In this document: positions 48,641 through 57,593 of the stretch, one piece after another
Numbering within the stretch: the first letter of the stretch is position 1
Layout: each line of letters begins with the position of its first letter
Origin: Adiantum capillus-veneris
Taxonomy: Eukaryota; Streptophyta; Polypodiopsida; Polypodiales; Pteridaceae
NCBI GenBank assembly: GCA_014529385.2
Contig: CM043956.1
Location: 85,797,721 to 85,861,720, forward strand
Direction: 5' to 3'
Length of the DNA: 64,000 bases
Made by a program: the position numbers and the translations under genes
The notes under the pieces: model-generated
What the model saw: only the letters and a program-made list of their open reading frames with translations
What the model was told of the DNA's origin: nothing
Database searches by the model: none

Positions 48641-49519
48641 TTGGCTCAAGAAGAGGTGTTTTTGCTAATAGGAATCATTCCGAAGGACATTCAGAAGTCT
48701 AAGAAGTATGGTTTTGTGCGTAGAGCATCGAGGTACAAATTGATTGGTGATGTCTTGTACATGAAAGGGGCTGATCTCGTGTTGAGACGTGCACCTTGGC
48801 GGAAGGAGCATTATAGAGTGTTGAAAGAGAATCATGAAGGCGCATATGGTGGCCATTTTTCTCTGAAGATCACCTTGCATAAGATCTTGCAAGAGGGGTA
48901 TGTATGGCCTAGTTTGCACAACAATGTTCACCATTGGTGTAGGTCTTGCAATAGATGTCAAGCATTTGGGAAGAGAGTGTTGAAGCCAGAGCTACGAAAA
49001 ACCATTATGGTGTTTGATGTGTTTGAAAAGTGGGGAATTGATGCAATCGGCCCCTTACCTATCACAAGTAGGGACAAAAGCTATATTTTGACTGCAGTGG
49101 ACTATCTCTCTAGATGGGTAGAGGCTATAGCAGTAAAACAATCACTGCAAAGGATGTGGCAAAATTTGTGTATGATGAAATATGTTGCAAGTTTGGGGTG
49201 CCACTAGAGATACTTTCAGATAAGGGGATAGGATTTAGAGCTAAACTGCTAAACTTTTTATGCGTGAAGATGAAGATTAGGCACCAGCATACCACTCCTT
49301 ATTACGCGCAGTGTAATGGCTTAAATGAAAGATTCAATGGTGAGTTAGTACAAATTCTTTCGAAAGTGACAGAGCACCAAGGAAAGAATTGGGATTTGGA
49401 ATTTCCTAGTGCATTATGGGCTTAGTGTACTTTAGTGGACAGGTATAGGGTTTACTCCATTTCATTTGGTATATGGAAAGGATGCACTATTGCCTGTAGA
49501 AGTAGAGGTACCTACGACC
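48641..49519 (+). pseudogene. Integrase N-terminal and catalytic part
   Basis: Zinc-binding HEGAYGGHFS and CRSCNRCQ (about 48832-48962). Catalytic residues in KWGIDAIGPL (about 49030), LSDKGIGF (about 49217) and LNERFNGELV (about 49321). A frameshift near 49130 joins two ORFs. After FPSALWA a stop occurs at about 49424, then TPFHLVYGKDALLPVEVEVP in another frame runs to 49519, where copy 2 is inserted. Confidence 0.8.
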
Positions 49520-52253
49520 TGTTGAGCTTATATGTGAAGCTACTCAATATATGGCTTCTCTATATATGGCACCCAGGTCCCCTCTATATATACATCATCT
49601 CATGTGTGTATTCTACACACTTTGGGGTTCTTTTTATTAAAAAAAAAAAAACATGTGTGTATTCTACACACTTTGGGGTTCTCCTTCTGTGCTCTCTCCT
49701 TCTCTCTCAACATGGTATCAGAGCAGTACGTTTTTGTTTTTGATTTTTCTCCTGATCAAAGTCGATTTTGCAGAAACTACCCGCGTGAGGGATCGGAATC
49801 GATGTGGTCTACAACTTTGCAGAAGGAATTTTCTTCAAATTCTGTACCGATTTTGAGTTATCGTTCACGGACTGCGTTCATACCTGAAAAACAGCTTCCG
49901 TATTTTGTTTTTGATTTTTCTGCTAATTGGAAACGATTTTGCAGAAACTACCCTCTTGAGAGACCGCAATCGATGTGGTCTACAACTTTGCAGAGAAAAG
50001 TTTTTTCAAATTCTGCACCGATTTTGAGTTATCGTTCGCGGACTGCGTACATAACTGAAAAGCAACTTCCGCTTTTTGTTTTTGATTTTTTTGCTAATTG
50101 GAAACGATTTTGCAGAAAACTACCGCGAGAGACCGGAATCGATGTGTTCTACAACTTTGCAGAAGGAAGTTTTTTCAAATTCTGCACCGATTTTGAGTTA
50201 TCATTCGCGGACTGCGTACATACCTGAAAAGCAACTTCCGTTTTTTGTTTTTGATTTTTCTGCTAATTGAAAACGATTTTGCAGAAACTACCTGTGTTGG
50301 AAACTGGAATCGATGTGGTCTACAACTTTGCAGAAGAAAGTGTTTTCAAATTCTGCACCGATTTTGAGTTATCGTTCGCGGATTGCAAACTACCCACGAA
50401 AAAGACCGGAATCGATGTGGTCTACAACTTTGCAGAAGAAAGTGTTTTCAAATTCTGCACCGATTTTGAGTTATCGTTCGCGGACTGCGTACATACCTAA
50501 AAAGTAATTTCCGTTTTTTGTTTTTTATTTTTCTGCTTATTGAAAACGATTTTGCAGAAACTACCTGCGTGAGAGACCGGAATCGATGTGTTCTACAACT
50601 TTGCAGAAGAAACTACCCGCGATGGGGATTGGAATCGATGTGGTCTATAACTTTGCAGAAGAAAGTTTCTCTAAATTCTGCACCAATTTTGGGTTATCGT
50701 CTCAGACTGCGAATATGTTTGAAAATCAAAATTTTACTTTTTGCTTTTGATTTTTCTCATAATTGAAAACTTCTCAATTATATTTTTCTTCATCAATCAT
50801 ATATTTGTTACTGACGTAACTTTGCTGCAGAAGCCAGTTACACATCGTTCCGATTCAGTCGAGCCGTTGATGATCGTCCAAATTCTATCGAGCTACTGTT
50901 GGTACATGATCTTTTGTTATGTGATATACTCGTTCATTGATTCTCGTATAATTATTCTTTTAGAGATATAGTTTACGTCGTTTTATTGATAATTTCTCAT
51001 TGATACCATAGTGATTTTGATGGTACCATGATAATGTTTTGTTAATACTTTGGTCATGGTGATTTTCGTTGATACCATGATGATATGTCATTGATACCAT
51101 GGTTATTCTCGGTGGTGCCATGATGATATTTCGTTGATACCATGGCTATTCTCGGTGATTCCATGATGATATTTTGTTGATTCCATGGTGATTTTTATTG
51201 ATACCATGATGATGTTTTGTTGATACCATGGTTATTCTCGGTGATACCATGATGTTGTTTCGTTGATACCATGGTTATTCTCGGTGATGCCATGATAATA
51301 TTTCGTTGATACCATGGTTATTCTCGGTGATGCCATGATGTTGTTTCGTTGATACAATGATTATTCTCGGTGGTATCATGATGCTTTTCGTTGATACCAT
51401 GATCATTTATTCATTTTTATTGACATAATGATGATATTTTGTTAATACTTTGATGGTATTCATTGATCACTACATTGATAAATGTTGTTTTATGTAGTAT
51501 ATACACATATCATTTGTATCACGTAATCACACATTTTGTACTTTTACGTTTATACTTTATGTACCATATGTTGTCGTGCGTATATATGTCGTCAAAAGAG
51601 TGGCGTCGCGAACCATCTCTTATGGCATTGTGAACGTAATTATTTCATTAACGATGCTAATAATTTTCATGACATGTTTTTTTTTTGGAGTCTATGATCT
51701 ATGTAGGATTGATCAAAGAATTGATTTTATGAAGACAAACTTGGTGACAATAAAAGATTTATGAAGATATGTTTGGTGATGCCATATTGATGACAACATG
51801 AAGACATGTTTGGTAATGCGATATTGATGACAAGCTACACAACAGATTCACGGAGACAATTTGATTACAAGCTAATCGATAGCTTTTACACCTCTTTATT
51901 GAACCTTTGTATTCATTATTGTATTTGATAGGAGTAATGTAACTCCTCATAAAACATTCATTGTAAACGGAGTGATGTAGCTCCTCGTAAACATTTGTAT
52001 ATTCAATGATTTTTATTATATAACGGTGGGTGTATATAGAGCTGTGGGTTTTTCCCTTGATCCCCAAGGGTTTTTTTTCATCCACAGTTAGGGACCCTTA
52101 TTTGAGCGGGGGTGTTGAGCTTATATGTGAAGCTACTCAATATATGGCTTCTCTATATATGGCACCCAGGTCCCCTCTATATATACATCATTCATGTGTG
52201 TATTCTACACACTTTGGGGTTCTCCTTCTGTGCTCTCTCCTTCTCTCTCAACA
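49520..52253 (+). mobile_element. Short-LTR non-autonomous retroelement, copy 2
   Basis: 2734 bp, + strand, inside the gypsy integrase. The 5' LTR is 49520-49712 (193 bp, with an internal duplication and an A13 run) and the 3' LTR is 52113-52253 (141 bp). Both begin TGTTGAGC and end CTCAACA. The primer site TGGTATCAGAGCAGTA is at 49713-49728. The polypurine tract GAGCGGGGG is at about 52104-52112. Flanks CGACC (49515-49519) and TGACC (52254-52258) are a 5-bp duplication with one change. The interior has about six 170-bp units (49750-50730) and the 43-bp-type minisatellite (51000-51440). There is no gag or pol. Confidence 0.9.
51000..51440 (+). repeat. 43-bp-type minisatellite, copy 2
   Basis: Sense-strand array of GATACCATGGTTATTCTCGG-type units with GATACCATGATG between them, matching 41036-41440 in reverse. 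TGATACCATG occurs many times. Confidence 0.9.
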
Positions 52254-52579
52254 TGACCAAGATGCTGGAGAAGTTACTTGGGCGCCTAGTGATGCATTCA
52301 AAGAGAGGCTCTTACAGTTACAAGAGGCTCAGCTGGATAGGATGAGTGTATTGGAACATTATGGACAGATGTAGGATAAGGCTTTGGCAAAGATAAATGA
52401 AAAGGTCAAAAGTAAGGGTATCAAGAAACATGACTTGGTTTTGCACTACAACAGTAAGCTAGACAACACCTTCCAAAACAAGTTTCAAGTTAAGTGGGAA
52501 GGCCCTTTCAAGGTAGTGGAGTGTTTTCCAAGTGGTACATATCAGTTGGCTAACCTGGATGGGATTCTACATAACTGAC
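52254..52579 (+). pseudogene. Integrase C-terminus of the Tat-like element
   Basis: Resumes the integrase after copy 2: ERLLQLQEAQLDRMSVLEHY, a TAG at 52372, then KKHDLVLHYNSKLDNTFQNK and KWEGPFKVVECFPSGTYQLA, the GPY/F-type module. It ends at the stop near 52576. A G-run (ATAGGGGGGGTTTGCGAGGG, about 52588-52607) just after could be the polypurine tract. Confidence 0.75.
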
Positions 52580-53242
52580 TACTAGCCATAGGGGGGGTTT
52601 GCGAGGGACTAATAATTGACGGGCGTCATTTAACCGATGACGAATGCGTCTCATAGACGAGGTTTCAGTCGTATAAGCAAGGATATTTTAAAAAAGAAAA
52701 TCAGGCGTTGCATAAACAACCGCTGCGGTTGCATAATCAACGACTTGAATTTGCAGCCGTGGCATAATCGACGCTTTAAATTGGGCCTTGCTTAAATGAC
52801 ACAGCGAAGCGAGGCTTCTAGCGACGCCTGCACACTGCCCCTTCTCTCATGCGACGAGGCACTTCTATAATATTGTTGCAAAGCCTTTGAAATGTGACTC
52901 GCGGGAAATTATACACAACAACGAGCTCCACGGAAGCGCTACAACAAAATACGCAAAACGAGAGCAGGTACCCCCTCCCCCCCCTCTTCTTCATCACTTG
53001 CTTTTTAGTGAAAAATGCAATATATCACAGGTTAATGTAATTCAAAGGTGTGACCAAACCAGTAGGAGAGATAGGAAGTTCTATTAACGATAGTGAGAAG
53101 AAGAGGAGTCTGTAGCGCTGAGTGTATGTGTGTGTCCGGAGAGGCTCCCGGAGAGAGAGAGGAAGTTATCACATGGACTACATGCATCCGTGGTACGTGT
53201 GTGTGTGTGTGTGCGCGCGCTTATGCATGTGGGCATGCATAG

Positions 53243-53316
<74 letters not shown>

Positions 53317-53801
53317 GCACAACAAGCTCCTGCGACGTGGATACAAGAGAGTGAAAAGAAACCGAAGAAGGTCCATGCTCTCAACCTCGCTTCAATTCAT
53401 GGGCTTAACATGTGAAAACTAAGGCACAAAAAATGGAGTCTCCAAGCTTGGGTTTGAATATTGCACTTTTTTAGTGCCCATGCAAAATAGGTTCAGAGTT
53501 ATGTTTCAAAAAAACAGTTCGATGTGTGAGTGTGCATGTGTGTAGGCATGCAGGTTGTGTGTGAAGGAGACCTTAATACTGTGTGCATGTACAAGAGTGT
53601 GTGTGTGTGTGTGCGTGCACGCGTGCACGTGCATATCCAATGACAACTCAAAAGCAAACCTCTATCATCACACAGCTTCACCGGCATATAAGTAAGAGTG
53701 TGCATTGATATAGACAGAAGAAGCAGAGTGCAATATATAAAGGGGCAAAAGCTAGCTTCAAGCAGTGTATATGTATACACCTGCGTGCAGCTTGGGAACA
53801 A
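52580..53801. other. No gene recognised, GA and GT microsatellites
   Basis: 52620-52860 has CG-containing short repeats (TTGCATAA, CGACG), possibly an LTR. TATA-like TTCTATAATATT near 52866. (GA)n at about 53239-53316 and (GT)n at 53195-53212 and 53595-53612. ORFs over these tracts are artefacts. Confidence 0.5.
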
Positions 53802-54620
53802 CTAAGCTACAGGTGTTGCTGTGGTGGAAGGATACACCCACATCCTGAGCTTGAGACGACTGGTTTTCCTCTGTTTTGGTAGGGAAGACCTCCTTCTTAT
53901 CTTTAAGAGGCTCCTTTGAAGCCTCCTTTTTGGCACATGGTAGAGTCTCGTCTTGCTATCAAAGCGAAGAACGTATGCCTCATTACATCCCTCATAAAGC
54001 CTCTCCCCCAGTGTGTCAATAATGTAGTAAGATTCTTTGCATACCTTCAATAGGAAAAAATGATCATTCCAGCTCACAATGTAGAGCTGAAATCCCCCAT
54101 TGGGCTACAAGCCTACACTCTACTGATCTATTGCTGCCCAAATCTCTTCAAAAGACTTCGCGCATTGCAAGAAATTGTTGTAGGTGTCATCTAGCCCCTC
54201 AGGTTGGAAAAAGCCAATAACGGAATGCTCATGATCCACTGCTAGTGGTCATACTCTTGCGTTTATGACAGTCTCAAGGTCAAAGTGGCCATCCCACAAA
54301 TTTGCTTCTGTAGGCCTCAACATCAAATAGCTTTTTCCACTCTGCAGATCCTTCTCGGATGTGGGTATTATATTCGGCCTTGATGGGCATACAATTTAGG
54401 TTCTTGTGTAGCCAATCAACGATCACTACAACAAGGGCCGTGCACGCACTCTTGCCGGTTGCTCTTTCGCTCCTCTGATCAATAGAGGCAAAAAATAGTC
54501 ACCAAATCTTTATGTTCCCAGCTTCCTATAGTGAAAAGCTCCTCTCCAAAGTCCAAGCATTCAGATATCGCTGAAGAAAGCATTGCTTTCTTCTCATTTC
54601 GACAAACACAAAAAAAAACT
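53802..54620 (-). pseudogene. C-terminus of plant NT-C2/EEIG1-family protein
   Basis: Minus strand: LFASIDQRSERATGKSACTA, VVIVDWLHKNLNCMPIKAEY and IREGSAEWKKLF (about 54500-54330), then HFDLETVINAR, SVIGFFQPEGLDD and finally YIVSWNDHFFLLKV, YYIIDTLGERLYEGCNEAYV (about 54090-53965). This order matches the conserved C-terminal half of a plant family whose N-terminus is an NT-C2 (EEIG1/EHBP1-like) domain. It is recalled from family knowledge, not searched. Stops interrupt near 54245, 54124 and 54111, and the N-terminal domain is absent, so it is a dead fragment. Confidence 0.6.
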
Positions 54621-54681
54621 TATTTCCATATACAAGAGCTTTTGGACAAATTCCTAAGAATTCTGACATTGTGACCTACCA

Positions 54682-54831
54682 TAACATCATGGGCTTCTAT
54701 TATCAAGGGCGCCGCATACCTAGATAGGTGCGGTTGGGGGCAGGGGATCGCCGGCCTAGTGGATAGGCCGGTGGTCCCCAAGCGCACTAGCTAGGTATGT
54801 GGTGCCTCGCGAGTGGAAGCTCGTGATGTTA
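54682..54831. repeat. 150-bp foldback element
   Basis: The ends TAACATCATGGGCTTC and GAAGCTCGTGATGTTA pair (14 of 16). Pairing continues inward (GCATACCTAG with CTAGGTATGT; GCCGGCCTA with TAGGCCGG) to a loop of about five nucleotides. Nearly the whole length folds back, like a palindromic MITE or a MIRNA-like hairpin. The G/C-rich core contrasts with its surroundings. No other copy is in the window. Confidence 0.75.
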
Positions 54832-55027
54832 AACAGTACATGCAAACAATGAGAAAGAGCCCATTTTCCTACATAAGAAAATTTCAAAACCTTCTTGTGA
54901 TAAATTAGGTTAATTTAGCAAAGATTTTGTGCATTTTTTACATTAGACTAGCCTTGGCTTTGCATTATTCAAGGTACCTCATCCATCAAAACAGATATAA
55001 TCGATCCAGGCATATGACTCAGATGAC

Positions 55028-55770
55028 ATGATGGTGTATGGTATTCTTAAAGAAGTTGTGAACAAGAGAGGCTGGTTTCCGCGCACCCCAAAATGCGAAG
55101 ATGAATTGACGGAGAGTCACCTTGCACCCATATCATCAACACCGCAAAATAAAACTCCTCCAAAGAAAGGCATAAAAAATGGTGCTGCCTCTACATTGTT
55201 CTCTGCCCCTTCAATCTCATCATTAACACCTGCAAAGCTTGCCAAGAGCTCCAACAAGAAGCATTACAGAGGAGTATAGCGTTGGCCGTGGGTCAAATAT
55301 GCAGCCTAGATCCAAGAATCTACAAGGCAAGGGGCCCGTGTTTGTCTATGGACCTTTGACACGGCTGAGGAGGCAGCTTTGGCATATGATCAAGCGGCAT
55401 TGAAGATGCGCGGGGTGCACGCATTGCTGAATTTTTCCGTCAATGTCATGGCTCCAATGTAGAGAAAGACGTGGAGACAAAGAGGAGAAGAGAGTGAAAC
55501 GAGAAGCACCAGTTGAAGATGGAGTTGCAGGCATCGAGCAACAACGTCAACAACACAAGCGCATGCAAGAGCCATCATCATCTTCACCACCATCAAGTCT
55601 GGTAGTGAGCTTTGAAGGAGAAGGGGTGAAGATAGAAGATCTAGATGATGTGTTTTCTTTGCATGAGCTGCGCGAGTGTTTCTTGCCTTTCACTACCTCC
55701 TCATTTTCTAGCGCCATGGCTACCCTGGCCAACTGCGCTGCAGCCTCTCATTTGGTAGCCTCTCATGTGA
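55028..55770 (+). pseudogene. AP2/ERF transcription factor pseudogene
   Basis: An AP2/ERF DNA-binding domain (about 55256-55440) reads KKHYRGV, stop, RWPWVKYAA, stop, [31 protein letters not shown] and [12 protein letters not shown]. The stops are TAG at 55277-55279 and 55307-55309, replacing the Arg and Glu usual at those places. The Trp-Leu-Gly turn reads Cys-Leu-Trp. N-terminal Ser/Lys-rich sequence begins at about 55028. After a stop near 55459 the C-terminal part continues in another frame (EKRVKREAPVEDG, then an acidic EGEGVKIEDLDDVFSLHEL, about 55618-55674), which looks like a degraded activation domain. It resembles ERF group IX or VIII by its WPWGKYAAEIRDS-type region. Confidence 0.8.
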
Positions 55771-55786
55771 TATTAGAGTGCTTGTG

Positions 55787-55884
<98 letters not shown>

Positions 55885-55890
55885 AGAGAG
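55787..55890. repeat. Compound (GT)n(GA)n microsatellite
   Basis: GT dinucleotides up to about 55825, followed by GA dinucleotides with AAAG interruptions. It ends the readable part of the ERF pseudogene. Confidence 0.95.
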
Positions 55891-56039
55891 AGAGATCTCA
55901 GTACGTGTTGTTGGGCGAGAGTCCGACAATCATGAAGGACATGGTGGTAGTCCATGAGAATTAGGCGTTGGTTCCTGTTGAGGGAGTCAGTGAGAGCCTG
56001 CAACCTCTCATTTGGCTGACAAAGAGTTGAAACTCATCG

Positions 56040-56880
56040 GTGAGCTCATCTATAGAGTCGACCCTGAAGGCATATGGTATTGCACAAGATGGTGATATGG
56101 ACAAAAGAATTCACTTGATATTGTTAGTCAATGGTTGTGCTTGGAACTACCTTGATCGATATGTATGCCTAATGTGGTGCACTTCCTCGATCACAAAAGA
56201 TACTTTAAGAGCTTCCTGTCGTGGATGTCGCCTAATTGCGGGATATGCCTAACTTGGACAGGGCTCAGGAGCTCTAGGCTGTTTTCAATGGAATGGGACA
56301 TCGTGCCACTGCCTTGGTCGACATGTATGCCATATGTAGTGCACTTCATGAAGCACACAAAGTGCTTGAGGAGATTTCTGTCTGAAATGTTGTCTCTTGA
56401 GATGCACTCATTGGGGGATATGCCCAACTTGGGCAGGGCCAAGGAGCTCTAGTTGTTTTTTAGTGGATGAAGTGAGGGTGTGTCTCTAGACGCACTCACA
56501 TACGCTCTAGCCTATTTTCAGCTAATGCGAAGTGAGGGTCTCTCTCTAGATGTAATGTTATTTCAAGCAGTGCATTGATTGCTACAAGGTTAGGTCACGA
56601 AGAGAGAGAGAGAGAGCTTTTTTAAGCAGATGCAGAGAGACTGCATCTCTCCAAATGCAATCATGTACATTGGCACCTTCAGGGCATGTGGTAGTACGCA
56701 AGATGCTTATATGGGCAAAAGAAGTTATGATGATATTGTTAGTGAGTGGTTGTTGAAAGAAAACATTGTGCTTGGCACTGCCTTGGTCGACATGTATGCC
56801 AAATGTGGTGCACTTCATAAAGCGGAAAAAGTGCTAGATGAGCTTCCTGTCCAGGATGTCGTCTTTTGAAATGCACTGAT
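56040..56880 (+). pseudogene. PPR protein remnant 2
   Basis: Several decayed PPR repeats. Clearest are STLKAYGIAQDGDMDKRIH (about 56055-56110) and, at 56640-56870, CISPNAIMYIGTFRACGSTQ, LGTALVDMYAKCGALHKAEK and VLDELPVQDVVF. These match the P/L/S repeats of DYW-class PPR proteins that edit organelle RNA. In-frame stops (about 56250-56620 and 56868) and shifts show loss of function. Repeated CTCTCTAGA-containing segments (about 56480-56560) suggest internal duplication of the gene. Confidence 0.75.
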
Positions 56881-57479
56881 TTGAAATGCACGGCTGTCAT
56901 TTACAAACCCTCTCGATATGAGCCGCTAGAAGAACCTCTTGGATGGTAAGGAGCCAATCCCATCTTCAAACCACAAAATGGATCTGAGAGTGCCACTCGA
57001 ATGGCGCTCCCCTTCCACTGGAGCCACACCCCCTCCCAAAACCAACAGAATGCCAGGAATCGAGGCTTACATGTTGATATCCGAAGGAGAAAGGAGCGCA
57101 AGACAACTCCTGCTATCAAAAAATAAAGAGCCAGGGAAGTCGAAGAGGATTCTGCAGCCAGGTGCCCCCACCCAGGCAGTCCTCCGCATCGGCCTCAGCC
57201 AACAATCCACCTTGCCTCCACTGCAAGCCCATGTGCCGTCCGTCAACCAACCCGAGTGAGCCTTCCCTGCTCTTAGTGGTGGCCGAAACGAGTAGAACGA
57301 GCCTGTAGGCGAAGGCTCTTGAACCCTTGTCTTAACCTCAGCCCACAATCCACGCTGCCTCCACTGCAAGCCCATGTGCCGTCCGTCAACCCACCCTAGC
57401 AAGCCTTCCCAACTCTTAGTGGGCTAAACGAGTAGAACGAGCCTGTAAGCGAAGTCTCTTGAACCCTTGTCTGGACCTC
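56881..57479. repeat. GC-richer spacer with 143-bp tandem duplication
   Basis: Two units (about 57188-57330 and 57331-57473) share CACTGCAAGCCCATGTGCCG and AACGAGTAGAACGAGCCTGT, offset by 143 bp. No coding function is recognised. It separates the + strand PPR remnant from the inverted one. Confidence 0.75.
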
Positions 57480-57593
57480 TTACTTTAAGTATACTTTTTG
57501 TGATCTATGGACTGCACCACATTAGGCATACATGTCGACCAAGGTAGTGCCAAGCACAACCACTGACTAACAATATCAAAATGAAGTTTTTTC
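57480..57593 (-). pseudogene. PPR remnant 3, 3' piece
   Basis: Minus strand TTLVDMYA, stop, CGAVHRSQKVY. Same PPR family as remnant 2. It is separated from its 5' piece (60184-60681) by the short-LTR copy 3. The TTTTC at 57589-57593 is repeated at 60184-60188. Confidence 0.7.

Larger units (their letters stand above)
46150..52579 (+). mobile_element. Tat-like Ty3/gypsy element with dual RNase H
   Basis: + strand order: gag (46150-46794), RT and RNase H (46795-48160), a second RNase H (48165-48605), integrase (48641-49519), then the short-LTR copy 2, then the integrase C-terminus (52254-52579). Two RNase H domains with the second before integrase mark the Tat lineage of plant gypsy elements. 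The protease is absent: gag runs into the RT leader within about 100 bp. LTRs were not identified. Confidence 0.75.

Noticed and set aside
49604-50227. 207-residue ORF with repeated peptide in the short-LTR element
   Set aside because: The repeat period is about 170 bp, not a multiple of three, and units switch frame, so no protein is maintained.
53084-53415. Arg/Glu or Leu/Ser repeat proteins over GA/CT tracts
   Set aside because: These are translations of dinucleotide microsatellites with no other coding support. The same holds at 29506-29724, 36817-37005 and 55720-56003.
54707-54806. tRNA-derived SINE or tRNA gene in the foldback
   Set aside because: GGCCTAGTGG resembles an A box, but there is no B box at the proper distance and the whole region is palindromic.
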